Positions 32,726-41,566 of a DNA stretch of 41,568 bases are shown here, piece by piece. Under the pieces are notes generated by a model. The model was not told the DNA's origin. It ran no database searches and saw only the letters and a list, made by a program, of their open reading frames with translations. This stretch comes from Alphaproteobacteria bacterium (GTDB lineage Bacteria; Pseudomonadota; Alphaproteobacteria; UBA7985; JAUIBT01). The stretch's first letter is position 1, and each line of letters begins with the position of its first letter. Made by a program: the position numbers and the translations under genes. The stretch covers positions 1 through 41,568 of the forward strand of contig JAUIHE010000008.1 in the NCBI GenBank assembly GCA_030432195.1, in the 5' to 3' direction.

Positions 32726-34117
32726 ATGATTGAACCCGTCCTTTCGCGCCTCCGCGGCGACCGCCAAGCCGCCCTTGACCGCCTGTTCGAGTTCTTGCGC
32801 ATTCCGTCTATCTCGACCCAATCCAGCCACGCCGTCGACTGCCAAAAGGCAGCCGAGTGGGCGGCAAGTGATCTGGCAGACATGGGCTTTGCCGCCGAAG
32901 TCGTGGCGACCAGCGGCCACCCGATGGTTTTGGGCCACTTTGATGGCCCCAGTGATGCCCAAGGCCCGCACCTGTTATTCTATGGGCACTATGACGTACA
33001 GCCCGTCGATCCCTTGGACCTGTGGAACAGCGATCCTTTCGCGCCCGCGATGGACAGCGACCCGGCTGGGCGCCCCGTCATCCGTGCGCGCGGCGCCGCC
33101 GATGACAAAGGCCAGCTCATGACCTTCTTTGAGGCCTGCCGCGCCTGGATTGCTGAGACCGGCAGCTTGCCTTGCAAGATCACCGTCATGCTGGAAGGTG
33201 AAGAAGAGAGCGGCTCGCCCAGCCTTGAACCTTTCTTGCAAGACTATGCTGATCGCTTAAAGGCCGATTTGGCCCTGGTCTGTGATACCGGCATGATCGC
33301 GCCGCGTCGCCCCGCCATCACCACCAGCCTGCGCGGTATGGTGTTGGAGGAGGTCCTCATCACTGCCGCCAACAAAGACCTGCACTCGGGTATGTTTGGC
33401 GGTCCGGCCATGAACCCCATTCGGGTCTTGTCCAAGATCGTCGCCGATCTGCACGACGAGACCGGACGCATCACGCTGGACGGTTTCTACGACGATGTAT
33501 TGGAGACCTCGGATGAGCAAAAACAGAGCTGGGAGGCCATCGGCGTCAACGCCGAAAACTTCCTTGGGCCCATCGGGCTGTCAGAGCTGGCTGGCGAACA
33601 TGGCCGCAGCTTGCTGGAGCAGATCTGGGCGCGCCCGACCTGCGATGTCAACGGCATCATTGGCGGCTATACCGACGAGGGCTCTAAGACCGTTCTGCCG
33701 TCAAAAGCCAGCGCCAAGTTCAGCTTCCGATTGGTGGCTAACCAAGACCCGCAAGAAGTCGCCGAGGCCTTCCGCGCCCACGTTACGGCGCGCGTGCCAG
33801 CGGACTGCCAAGTTGAGTTCATCAGCCACGGCCGCGATCCTGCGCTGTTGATTGACACCAGCTTGCCGCAAGTCACACTGGCTGACGAAGCGCTGAGCGA
33901 GGCTTTCCAGGCTCCCGCCACCTTGGTTGGCTGCGGCGGCTCGATCCCGGTTGTGGAGTCTTTCAAGCGCATTTTGGGCATGGACTCGCTGCTGATTGGT
34001 TTCGGGCTCGACGACGATCAAATCCACTCGCCCAACGAAAAGTACGATCTGGAGAGCTTCCAACTGGGCGCTGAAGCCTGGGCGCGCCTTTTGGGCAAGC
34101 TGGGCGGTCAGGGCTAG
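32726..34117 (+). CDS. M20-family dipeptidase/peptidase
   Basis: A 463-aa zinc metallopeptidase. Zinc ligands and catalytic residues are visible: H88 and D90 (FYGHYDVQP), the bridging Asp in GAADDKGQ, and the Glu pair in LEGEEESGSP. The dimerisation lid follows (TTSLRGMVLEEV... NKDLHSGMFGG). It matches the dipeptidase-like M20 group that includes carnosinase-type enzymes and lacks a signal peptide, so it is cytosolic. The ATG has an AGGAA site seven bases upstream. It is a single gene followed by a perfect ten-base hairpin. Confidence 0.92.
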   Translation: MIEPVLSRLRGDRQAALDRLFEFLRIPSISTQSSHAVDCQKAAEWAASDLADMGFAAEVVATSGHPMVLGHFDGPSDAQGPHLLFYGHYDVQPVDPLDLWNSDPFAPAMDSDPAGRPVIRARGAADDKGQLMTFFEACRAWIAETGSLPCKITVMLEGEEESGSPSLEPFLQDYADRLKADLALVCDTGMIAPRRPAITTSLRGMVLEEVLITAANKDLHSGMFGGPAMNPIRVLSKIVADLHDETGRITLDGFYDDVLETSDEQKQSWEAIGVNAENFLGPIGLSELAGEHGRSLLEQIWARPTCDVNGIIGGYTDEGSKTVLPSKASAKFSFRLVANQDPQEVAEAFRAHVTARVPADCQVEFISHGRDPALLIDTSLPQVTLADEALSEAFQAPATLVGCGGSIPVVESFKRILGMDSLLIGFGLDDDQIHSPNEKYDLESFQLGAEAWARLLGKLGGQG

Positions 34118-34137
34118 CGCCTAGAGAGCTGAGGGCA

Positions 34138-34164
34138 GATGGTGCTATCGCCATTAGCACCATC
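34138..34164. terminator. perfect 10-bp inverted repeat after the M20 gene
   Basis: GATGGTGCTA and TAGCACCATC form a perfect ten-base stem with a seven-base loop, 20 bases after the peptidase stop. No T tract follows, so it may act as a transcript-end stabiliser or a weak terminator. Confidence 0.5.
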
Positions 34165-34204
34165 CCATGCCCAAGGCACGCCATATGGCGCAGAGGAACG
34201 AGCG

Positions 34205-34233
34205 TTGACACAATCGGCTGGCTATGATGTATT
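34205..34233 (+). promoter_or_regulatory. candidate promoter of the TIR-like gene
   Basis: TTGACA (34205-34210) is followed after 17 bases by TGTATT (34228-34233) in a sharply AT-rich stretch about 70 bases before the gene. The first box is a perfect consensus, the second partial. Confidence 0.45.
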
Positions 34234-34301
34234 TTTGTTTATGGCTCGTTTTTTGAGTCTAACCAGCGAATCACGGTCACACTCTCGGTTTCAAAATCCC
34301 A

Positions 34302-35642
34302 ATGGCCAAGCCATTCTTAATCTTTGCTTCGGAAGACAAAGAACTAGCCGCGTTTCTCAGCAAACAACTGCAGGGCCCGGCCTACACCTATACACTGAAA
34401 GAGATCGACAGCGACCAGATCACTGAACAGGATCAAAGCCTTCTTGGCGACACATCCGCCATCAACGTGATTCTTTGGACACAAAATTCGATTGAGAAAC
34501 AAACTTTCCAAAACCTTGCTCAAGCGGCACAGCGTTCTGATCGACTGGTGTCGATAACGCTAACCAATGCAAATTGGGAGACAAACTCGACGTTCTTGGA
34601 CGCCAATATTCACATCGAAGTCGAAAACGTCGATGCCATCAAAGATGTTGTTTCAAGCAAAGTAAGAAAGCAAAATCCGTTTGGTTTCTATACGAAATAC
34701 CTCAGATCATATATCCTGGGACACCCAATCAGGTTTATAGCGATCTTCCTGCTAGCGAAGACAATGTTTTCAATGATTGGTGACGCGATTACACTAAGCA
34801 AAATTGCACAAATTATATTGAATCACTATGAAAAAGCCATCTATCTATTTTGGAAGAATGTACTATTTTTTATTCCAAATATATCTCAATTTGATGCGGG
34901 CATGCTGACAGTCTTAGCAATTCTATCAGGTTTGGCTGTACGTATTGATATTAAAAAAACAGTCAATCGCTCAATGATGAATTCGGCAATTAATTCTGTT
35001 TCATGGTCATTTGGAATCATATTTGCAATTTTGCTTTTTTCGCCAATTATATATTTACTATCTAAAACAATGGAAAAAATGTCTTACGAAAACAGTAAAA
35101 TAAGTGAAATTTTTGATACAATTTCGATTCACTACGAACGCATGAACGCCGGACCAAAAATGTTATTGACGCTTATGCCATTTTTTATAATTTTAATAAT
35201 TCAACATTACAATATAGAAAATCACGCGCTAACTTTGCGGAGCACATCTGAGATAAACAGAATGCGCTATCGAGGATCTTTCTATCGCATTCGCCGAATA
35301 CTTTTTTCATATATATTTGACTATTTTTTAATATTGGCCTTCCTTTTTCCTATTTGCATGGCAATAATATATGGGGATTTTTCACATTCAAAATTTGAAG
35401 GATCTGAATTTTTGGCTATATTTCTTATAGCAACACCTTTAGTTATCGTTATTGCAAGAAAAATTTTTTATTTCAACAAACATCGACACAATTCGCACCT
35501 GTCGTTTGGAAGCCTGGCAAAGTGGTTGCTGGCAGCCAACCTTTTGCTCGCCGCTTTGCTTTGCCTAAACTGGATAGCAGTGATTTTCGAAAACAGTTGC
35601 AGCAAGGATGCGTGGATTGAGGTCCTATGCGGTCTGCTATAG
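34302..35642 (+). CDS. AT-rich gene for a TIR-like multi-pass membrane protein
   Basis: A 446-aa protein of unknown function. Residues about 1-120 look like a TIR fold: PFLIFASEDKELAAFLSKQL as the first strand and helix, a middle DQITEQDQSLLGDTSAINVILWTQNSI, then a LVSITLTN strand. The glutamate normally found after the WS/W segment of enzymatic TIRs is not seen (QNLAQAAQ), so NAD hydrolysis is doubtful. About seven or eight membrane helices follow (from ~139). Codon and base use are far more AT-rich than every neighbour, suggesting acquisition by transfer. There is no good ribosome-binding site. Its stop overlaps chrA on the other strand by six bases. Confidence 0.8.
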   Translation: MAKPFLIFASEDKELAAFLSKQLQGPAYTYTLKEIDSDQITEQDQSLLGDTSAINVILWTQNSIEKQTFQNLAQAAQRSDRLVSITLTNANWETNSTFLDANIHIEVENVDAIKDVVSSKVRKQNPFGFYTKYLRSYILGHPIRFIAIFLLAKTMFSMIGDAITLSKIAQIILNHYEKAIYLFWKNVLFFIPNISQFDAGMLTVLAILSGLAVRIDIKKTVNRSMMNSAINSVSWSFGIIFAILLFSPIIYLLSKTMEKMSYENSKISEIFDTISIHYERMNAGPKMLLTLMPFFIILIIQHYNIENHALTLRSTSEINRMRYRGSFYRIRRILFSYIFDYFLILAFLFPICMAIIYGDFSHSKFEGSEFLAIFLIATPLVIVIARKIFYFNKHRHNSHLSFGSLAKWLLAANLLLAALLCLNWIAVIFENSCSKDAWIEVLCGLL

Positions 35643-36953
35643 GTTGCCTATCAGGAAGGCGCTGAAAGCACTCAAGCCCAAAACCAAAAGCAAGGGCAGC
35701 TTCAGGCGCACAAGCAGCACGGCCGCGAACGCCACTAGGGCGAGGGCGTGTAGGTCAAGCGTGCCTTGTCCAAGGCTCCAAAGCCGCAACGGCCCCACCT
35801 GAAAGCTGCCAGCTCCCGGCCACAAGGTTTGCAGGGCAAACCAGGCCGACAGGTTCAAAACCGCCCCGACCACAGCCGCTGAAATGCCCGACAAGACCCG
35901 GCGCAAAGCGGGCACAGCATTCAAACGGGCTATGTAGGGCGCAAAGGTAAAGATCCACAAAAAGCAGGGCACAAAGGTCACATAGAGCGTCAAGCCTGCC
36001 CCCAGACTTGCCCGCCAAAGGCTCAAAGGTTCCTCGATGCGCGCCGCTGCGATAGCACCGACGAATTCTGTGACCAGGATCAGGGGGCCGGGGGTGGTCT
36101 CTGCCAGTCCCAAGGCGTCCAGCATTTCTTGGGCGCTCAGCCAGCCGTGGGTCTCGACGGCGGCTTGAGCCATATAGGCCAGAACCGCGTAGGCCCCGCC
36201 AAATGTCACCACCGCCAACTGCGAGAAGAAGCGGGCAATATGGCTCCAGGTTGACGCCCAACCGGTGGCGAGCCCCAAGGCCAGGATCGGTGCGAACCAA
36301 GCGAGCAGCCAAGATAGGGCGACCTTCAAAGTCGCGCCAAACGAGCGGCCAACAATCGGATAGTCGTGCGGCTCGCTCCCGCTGGTGGGCAGACGCAGCA
36401 ACAGGCCGGCCAGGGCAGCGGCGGCAATCATCAAAGGATAGGGCAGCGTCAAAAAGAACAGGCCGACGAAACTGGCCGCTGCCACCCACCAATGCGCCAA
36501 GCTGGCCAATGCCCGGCGGGCAATCTTCCAAAATGCCAGCACCACCAGCGCCAAGACCGCCGCTTTGATGCCAACAAAACCCTGTTGCACCCAGTCAAGG
36601 GCACCGTAAGTTAGGTACAGCCCCGCCAGCAGGGCCATCAGAGCCGCGCCTGGCAGGACAAACCAAAGGCCAGCCGTCAGGCCGCCGCGCAGCCCGTGCA
36701 GCCGCCAACCGCAATAGGTCGCGATCTGCATGGCCTCGGGTCCGGGCAGCAGCATGCAAAAATTGAGCGCGTCCAAAAATCCGCGCTCGCTTAGCCAGCG
36801 GCGATTATCGACCAACTCCGTATGCATCAGGGCGATCTGACCCGCCGGGCCGCCGAAAGACAGCAGGCCGATACGCGCCCAGACCCAAAAAGCGCTCCAG
36901 TAGCCCGGCGACTGGCTGATATCGCCCCCGATCGCCCGGCGATCAACGCTCAT
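35637..36953 (-). CDS. chrA: chromate transporter (two-domain ChrA)
   Basis: A 438-aa membrane protein built from two ChrA repeats. The first shows FGGPAGQIALMHTELV and LNFCMLLPGPEAMQIATYCGW; the second FGGAYAVLAYMAQ and LGLAETTPGPLILVTEFVG. Characterised members export chromate with proton drive, giving resistance; other anions are possible. Its ATG lies 11 bases inside the end of the preceding beta-hydroxyacid dehydrogenase gene, so it is translated as part of the catabolic operon, an unexpected partner. Confidence 0.92.
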   Translation of the reverse strand: MSVDRRAIGGDISQSPGYWSAFWVWARIGLLSFGGPAGQIALMHTELVDNRRWLSERGFLDALNFCMLLPGPEAMQIATYCGWRLHGLRGGLTAGLWFVLPGAALMALLAGLYLTYGALDWVQQGFVGIKAAVLALVVLAFWKIARRALASLAHWWVAAASFVGLFFLTLPYPLMIAAAALAGLLLRLPTSGSEPHDYPIVGRSFGATLKVALSWLLAWFAPILALGLATGWASTWSHIARFFSQLAVVTFGGAYAVLAYMAQAAVETHGWLSAQEMLDALGLAETTPGPLILVTEFVGAIAAARIEEPLSLWRASLGAGLTLYVTFVPCFLWIFTFAPYIARLNAVPALRRVLSGISAAVVGAVLNLSAWFALQTLWPGAGSFQVGPLRLWSLGQGTLDLHALALVAFAAVLLVRLKLPLLLVLGLSAFSAFLIGNL

Positions 36954-37809
36954 TCATTGCCTTAAGATGCAAATAGAGCGCCGAATGATCCAAGTCGCCA
37001 CCACCGGCCGCGACCTGCTCTTCATACAAAGCGCGCACCAGTTGGGTTACAGGTAATTGCAGCCCCAAAGCCTCGGCCTGTTCTTGCGCCGTTTTGCAGT
37101 CCTTCAGTTGGGTTTTGCAGCGCCCACCCGGCACGAAATTGCCGTCAATCATGCGCTGGCCGTGTTGCTGCAAAATGGCTGAATCGGCAAAACCGCCGCT
37201 TAAAGCTTGCCGCAAGGATGTCGGCGCAACCCCGCCCGCCTCGGCTAGAATCATGGCTTCGCTGACGGTGGCGATAGTATTGGCAACGATCAACTGGTTG
37301 CAGAGCTTGGCGAGCTGACCGCAACCAACCGCCCCCATGTGCGTGACGCGCCCCAACACGGTCAGCAGTGGCAAAGCGCGCTCCAAGTCCTCAGGCGCAC
37401 CGCCTGCCATAATAGTAAGGCTGGCGTTTTCGGCGCCGCCCTGCCCGCCCGAGACCGGCGCGTCAACAAAACCGATAGCGCGCTGGCCTGCCTTGGCCGC
37501 AAGCGCCTTGGCGGTCCCCACCGGGGTCGAAGCTTGGTCGATCAACAAGCTGCCCTGGGGCATGGCCGCAATGACGCCGCCTTCGATTAAGACCCCTAGG
37601 CTGGTCGGCCCATCGGCCAGCATAGCTATGACAGCATCGGCATTTTCAGCCACGCCAGCAGGGCTATCGGCAACTTCGACCCCTAAGGGTTCAAGCGCCC
37701 GCGCCTTTTCAAGGCTGCGGTTCCAAGCCACAACATGGTGTCCGGCCTTGGCCAGATGCCCGGCCATAGGGGCCCCCATGATGCCGGTTCCAACAAAGCC
37801 AACGCGCAT
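36943..37809 (-). CDS. beta-hydroxyacid dehydrogenase (3-hydroxyisobutyrate dehydrogenase family)
   Basis: A 288-aa NAD(P)-dependent dehydrogenase. The Rossmann motif is VGFVGTGIMGAPMAGHL, the substrate loop FVDAPVSGGQGGAE, and the catalytic lysine K168 lies in GQLAKLCNQLIVAN. The AWNRS after the second strand suggests NADP preference, as Asn-Arg often binds its phosphate. It is a second member of the family besides mmsB in the same operon; the two are only distantly alike and probably use different hydroxyacids. The ATG has GGAGG five bases upstream. Confidence 0.88.
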   Translation of the reverse strand: MRVGFVGTGIMGAPMAGHLAKAGHHVVAWNRSLEKARALEPLGVEVADSPAGVAENADAVIAMLADGPTSLGVLIEGGVIAAMPQGSLLIDQASTPVGTAKALAAKAGQRAIGFVDAPVSGGQGGAENASLTIMAGGAPEDLERALPLLTVLGRVTHMGAVGCGQLAKLCNQLIVANTIATVSEAMILAEAGGVAPTSLRQALSGGFADSAILQQHGQRMIDGNFVPGGRCKTQLKDCKTAQEQAEALGLQLPVTQLVRALYEEQVAAGGGDLDHSALYLHLKAMNER

Positions 37810-37879
37810 AAGAGCCTCCAATTTTTATCCAAGCCAGCCAAAAGCAGAGCCACCAAGCCGCCCCCCGGCGCGCCGTCCC

Positions 37880-38647
37880 TTATCTTGGCGACATGCGAAT
37901 AGCGCCGTCCAGACGAATGACCGACCCGTTGAGCATGGTGTTTTCGGCCATGTGGCAGACTAGCGAGGCATAGTCCTCTGGCGTGCCCAGGCGCGACGGA
38001 TAGGGCACAGAAGCAGCAAGGCTATCCTGCACCTCCTGGGGCATGGCTGCCAGCATGGGCGTTCCGAAGATGCCCGGCGCAATCGCCATCGCGCGCACCC
38101 CATACTTAGCCAGGTCACGCGCCAAAGGCAGGGTCATACCCACGATGCCGCCCTTTGAGGCAGAATAGGCAAGTTGGCCGATCTGGCCTTCATAGGCTGC
38201 CACCGAAGCGGTGTTGACGATAAGACCGCGCTCTTGATCGTCGCCCATAGGATCGGACTCGATCATGGCTGCGGCAGCCAAGCTGGTTACGTTGAAGGAG
38301 CCCACCAAATTGATATCAATCACGCGCTGGAACAAGCTGGGGTCGTGCGGCTCACCGCGCGAGACGGTCTTGGCGGCAGGCGCGATGCCCGCGCAGTTGA
38401 CCACCAGACGCTCGGGGCCGTGGTCAGCACGCGCCAAAGCCAGGGCCTCTTTGACCGATTGATGGTTGGTTACATCGACCTTAAAGAAGCGCGCACCACT
38501 CTCAGCGGCCAAGCGCTTCCCAGCTTCCTCGTTCATATCCAGAGCCGCCACTTTCACGCCCTTGGCGCGCAACATTGCGACGGTGCCGGCGCCAAGGCCA
38601 GAGGCTGCACCGGTCACGACCGCTGCCACATTCTCGTTCAAGATCAT
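37880..38647 (-). CDS. 3-hydroxyacyl-CoA dehydrogenase, SDR type (HSD17B10-like)
   Basis: A 255-aa short-chain dehydrogenase. Cofactor loop TGAASGLGAG, AALDMNE (Asp for NAD), NCAG and the catalytic S148, Y161 and K165 (YSASK) are present. The layout, including LDGAIRMSPR at the C-terminus, matches type II 3-hydroxyacyl-CoA dehydrogenase, which oxidises 2-methyl-3-hydroxybutyryl-CoA and straight-chain equivalents. Between a thiolase and a second dehydrogenase it supplies the middle step of isoleucine or short-chain acyl-CoA breakdown. The ATG has GGGAGGG six bases upstream. Confidence 0.9.
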   Translation of the reverse strand: MILNENVAAVVTGAASGLGAGTVAMLRAKGVKVAALDMNEEAGKRLAAESGARFFKVDVTNHQSVKEALALARADHGPERLVVNCAGIAPAAKTVSRGEPHDPSLFQRVIDINLVGSFNVTSLAAAAMIESDPMGDDQERGLIVNTASVAAYEGQIGQLAYSASKGGIVGMTLPLARDLAKYGVRAMAIAPGIFGTPMLAAMPQEVQDSLAASVPYPSRLGTPEDYASLVCHMAENTMLNGSVIRLDGAIRMSPR

Positions 38648-38682
38648 TCTTTGCCCTCCCAATAAGGCGTTATTCGTCCAGG

Positions 38683-39861
38683 TTAGAAACGTTCGATTGC
38701 GATGGCCGTGCCTTCGCCGCCGCCGATGCATATCGCGGCAACACCGCGCTTGAGCCCACGCTGTTCCAATGCATTCAACAGCGTGACGATAATTCGAGTG
38801 CCGGAGGTACCGATAGGGTGACCCAAGGCACAGGCGCCGCCGAATACATTCATCTTTTCATGCTCAACGCCCAGTTCCTTCATGTAGGCCATAGGCACGA
38901 CGGCAAAGGCCTCATTGACCTCAAACAGGTCCACGTCGTCCACGCTCCAGCCGATTTGCTGCAACAGTTTATGCGTGGCAGGGACCGGCGCGGTCGTGAA
39001 CCAAGCCGGTTCTTGGGCAAAGCTAGCATAGCCGACGATGCGGGCGCGGACATTGAGGCCTTGGGCTGTTGCAGCTGACTCGCTGGCCAACACCATGGCC
39101 GCCGCGCCGTCTGAGATCGACGAAGCGTTGGCCGCCGTCACCGTGCCGCCCGCCTTGAAAGCAGGCTTCAGCGTTGGGATTTTGTCCGGGCGAGACTTGA
39201 GCGGCTGCTCGTCTTGCTCAACGATCACGTCGCCCTTGCGGGTCTGCAAGCGGTAGGTGGCAATCTCCTTGGCAAAACTGCCGTCCTGCTGTGCCTTTAG
39301 CGCACGATCTAGGGTCTCCAGCGCGTAGGCATCTTGTTGCTCGCGCGTGAACTGATAGTGCTCGGCAGTCGATTCTGCAAAAACGCCCATGGCCGAACCC
39401 GCGTCATAGGCATCTTCAAGACCATCCAAAAACATGTGGTCAAAGACCTGCTTATGACCCAAGCGCGCGCCACCGCGCATATTGGGCTGAAGGTAGGGCG
39501 CATTGGTCATGCTCTCCATGCCGCCAGCCACAACCACATCTTGGCTGCCCAGACGGATCTGATCGGCGGCCATCATGACCGTGCGCATGCCAGAACCACA
39601 AACTTTGTTGACTGTCGTGGCAGGCACGCCCTTGTCTAGTCCGGCGGCAAAGCCTGCCTGGCGCGCGGGCGCTTGACCCAATCCAGCGGGCAAAACACAG
39701 CCCATGAACAATTCTTGCACCGCGCTGGCTTCAGCCTTGGCGTCCTCAAGCGCAGCCTTGATCGCGGCCCCGCCCAACTGGGGCGCCTTCGCACCCGACA
39801 AGCAGCCTTGAAAACTACCGATGGGGCTGCGTTTAGCCCCGGCGATAACAACTGAGCTCAT
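38683..39861 (-). CDS. acetyl-CoA acetyltransferase/thiolase
   Basis: A 392-aa thiolase. The nucleophile is C88 (NKVCGSGMR), the His is in GGACALGHPIGTSGTR, and the second Cys is in AICIGGGEGTAIAIE. This is the biosynthetic/degradative type II form. It cleaves acetoacetyl-CoA or 2-methylacetoacetyl-CoA to acetyl-CoA and acyl-CoA. The ATG at 39859-39861 has AAAGGAG seven bases upstream; a GTG two codons earlier is less likely. It starts two bases after the enoyl-CoA hydratase stop. Confidence 0.94.
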   Translation of the reverse strand: MSSVVIAGAKRSPIGSFQGCLSGAKAPQLGGAAIKAALEDAKAEASAVQELFMGCVLPAGLGQAPARQAGFAAGLDKGVPATTVNKVCGSGMRTVMMAADQIRLGSQDVVVAGGMESMTNAPYLQPNMRGGARLGHKQVFDHMFLDGLEDAYDAGSAMGVFAESTAEHYQFTREQQDAYALETLDRALKAQQDGSFAKEIATYRLQTRKGDVIVEQDEQPLKSRPDKIPTLKPAFKAGGTVTAANASSISDGAAAMVLASESAATAQGLNVRARIVGYASFAQEPAWFTTAPVPATHKLLQQIGWSVDDVDLFEVNEAFAVVPMAYMKELGVEHEKMNVFGGACALGHPIGTSGTRIIVTLLNALEQRGLKRGVAAICIGGGEGTAIAIERF

Positions 39862-39863
39862 GC

Positions 39864-40679
39864 TCACTCTCCTTTGAACTCTGGCGCGCGCTTTTCGATG
39901 AAGGCGTTCATGCCCTCTTTCTGGTCGTGGGTAGCGAACATAGAATGGAAAACGCGGCGCTCAAACAAAAGGCCTTCTGCAAGGCTGGTCTGCTCAGCGC
40001 GGTTGACCGCATCGCGCGCCAAGCAAGCGATCGGCTTGGAATACGAAGCAATGGTCTTAGCGGCCTTCATCGCCTCATCCAACAGAGCCTCGGGCTCAAC
40101 GACACGGGCCGCCAAGCCCGCGCGCTCGGCCTCTTCGGCGCCCATCATGCGGCCGGTCAGGATCATATCCATGGCCTTAGACTTGCCAATCAGCTTGGTC
40201 AGACGCTGCGAACCGCCCAGGCCTGGCATGACCCCCAACTTGATTTCTGGCTGTCCAAACTGCGCATTGCTCGCCGCGAAAATCATATCGCACATCATGG
40301 CCAGCTCGCAGCCGCCACCCAACGCATAGCCCGCAACGGCGGCGATTTTCGGCGTCTGGCACGCAGGAACCTTGTCCCAATCGCCCAGCATGTCGTCCTG
40401 GTAGGCGCGCATATAAGAGTGCGGAGCCATAAACTTAATGTCCGCGCCCGCAGCGAAAGCCTTTTCGCCCGCGCCGATCAACACGAAGCAGCCCACGTCG
40501 GGGTCGCGGTCAAAGCGGGTCATGACATCGGTCACTTCGCGCATCATGACTTCGTTAAGGGCGTTGAGCGCCTTGGGGCGATTGAGGCGGATCAGCATGA
40601 CGCCATCGTGGCGCTCGACTTCGATCGTCTCGAAGGGCCCCAGTTCGCTTGCGGTTGTGGTGGTGTCGCTTTGTGTCAT
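39864..40679 (-). CDS. enoyl-CoA hydratase
   Basis: A 271-aa crotonase-fold enzyme. The oxyanion hole comes from [11 protein letters not shown] and [12 protein letters not shown]. The two catalytic glutamates of true hydratases are both present (E125 and E145, the latter in [15 protein letters not shown]). It hydrates trans-2-enoyl-CoA, including tiglyl-CoA in isoleucine breakdown. It lies 11 bases after mmsB and two bases before the thiolase. The presence of both glutamates makes an isomerase-only role unlikely. Confidence 0.94.
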   Translation of the reverse strand: MTQSDTTTTASELGPFETIEVERHDGVMLIRLNRPKALNALNEVMMREVTDVMTRFDRDPDVGCFVLIGAGEKAFAAGADIKFMAPHSYMRAYQDDMLGDWDKVPACQTPKIAAVAGYALGGGCELAMMCDMIFAASNAQFGQPEIKLGVMPGLGGSQRLTKLIGKSKAMDMILTGRMMGAEEAERAGLAARVVEPEALLDEAMKAAKTIASYSKPIACLARDAVNRAEQTSLAEGLLFERRVFHSMFATHDQKEGMNAFIEKRAPEFKGE

Positions 40680-40690
40680 GTCAGCGCTTC

Positions 40691-41566
40691 CTATGATTGA
40701 CGGTTACGGCCAGCAAAGCGCGGCAGCATGGCCGAGAAATCGCGCCCCTTGCCGTCTTCGCGCTCGACGAAGGTTTCATATAAATCCGTAGCCGCTTGGC
40801 CCAGCGGCGTATCGGCGTTCGCGCTCTCGGCAGCTTGTTGTGCCAATCGCAGGTCTTTCAGCATGAGTTCGGCCGCAAATCCCGGTTGATAATCGCGGTC
40901 GGCGGGCGACACAGGCCCCACGCCCGGTACAGGGCAGTAAGCGTTGGTGGTCCAAGAATAGCCCGAAGAGGTAGAGACCACATCGAAGACTTTGCTTGCA
41001 TCCAAGCCCAGCTTTTCAGCTAAGGCGAAGGCCTCGCAGGTGCCGATCATGGTGATGCCCAGGATCATGTTGTTGCAGATCTTAGCGCCCTGACCGGCGC
41101 CGCTCTCGCCGCAATGAACCGCTTTTTGGCCCATAATGTCGAACAAGGGCTTGGCCAGCGCAAAGGCTTCATCCGAGCCGCCAACCATGAAGGTGAGCGT
41201 TCCCGCTTCGGCGCCGCCAATGCCTCCGGATACCGGCGCATCCAGCGCCAGCAAGCCTGCGGCTTGACAGTCCGCTGCTACGGCCTTGGCCGAGTCTACA
41301 TCGACGGTTGAACAATCCAGCAGCGCCGAGCCCTGACGCATGACCGGAATGATATCCGCTGCAACGCTGCGCAAAATCGCGCCGTTGGGCAGCATAGTGA
41401 TAACCACGTCCTGGCCGCTGGCCGCCTCGCGCGCGGTCTCGGCCCATTGTAGGCCGTCAATATCACTGCGGTTGAGGTCAAAGCCCGTCACGTCATGACC
41501 CGCTGCGAGCAAGTTGCGCGCCATGGGGCCGCCCATGTTGCCCAGCCCGATAAATCCGATTTTCAT
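40691..41566 (-). CDS. mmsB: 3-hydroxyisobutyrate dehydrogenase
   Basis: NAD-dependent oxidation of 3-hydroxyisobutyrate to methylmalonate semialdehyde in valine degradation. The 291-aa protein has [15 protein letters not shown], the Asp of [28 protein letters not shown] and catalytic K162 ([11 protein letters not shown]). The insertion [16 protein letters not shown] is typical of true 3-hydroxyisobutyrate dehydrogenases and absent from the second family member in the operon. The ATG ends two bases before the window edge, so its ribosome-binding site and any upstream operon genes are outside view. Confidence 0.93.
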   Translation of the reverse strand: MKIGFIGLGNMGGPMARNLLAAGHDVTGFDLNRSDIDGLQWAETAREAASGQDVVITMLPNGAILRSVAADIIPVMRQGSALLDCSTVDVDSAKAVAADCQAAGLLALDAPVSGGIGGAEAGTLTFMVGGSDEAFALAKPLFDIMGQKAVHCGESGAGQGAKICNNMILGITMIGTCEAFALAEKLGLDASKVFDVVSTSSGYSWTTNAYCPVPGVGPVSPADRDYQPGFAAELMLKDLRLAQQAAESANADTPLGQAATDLYETFVEREDGKGRDFSAMLPRFAGRNRQS

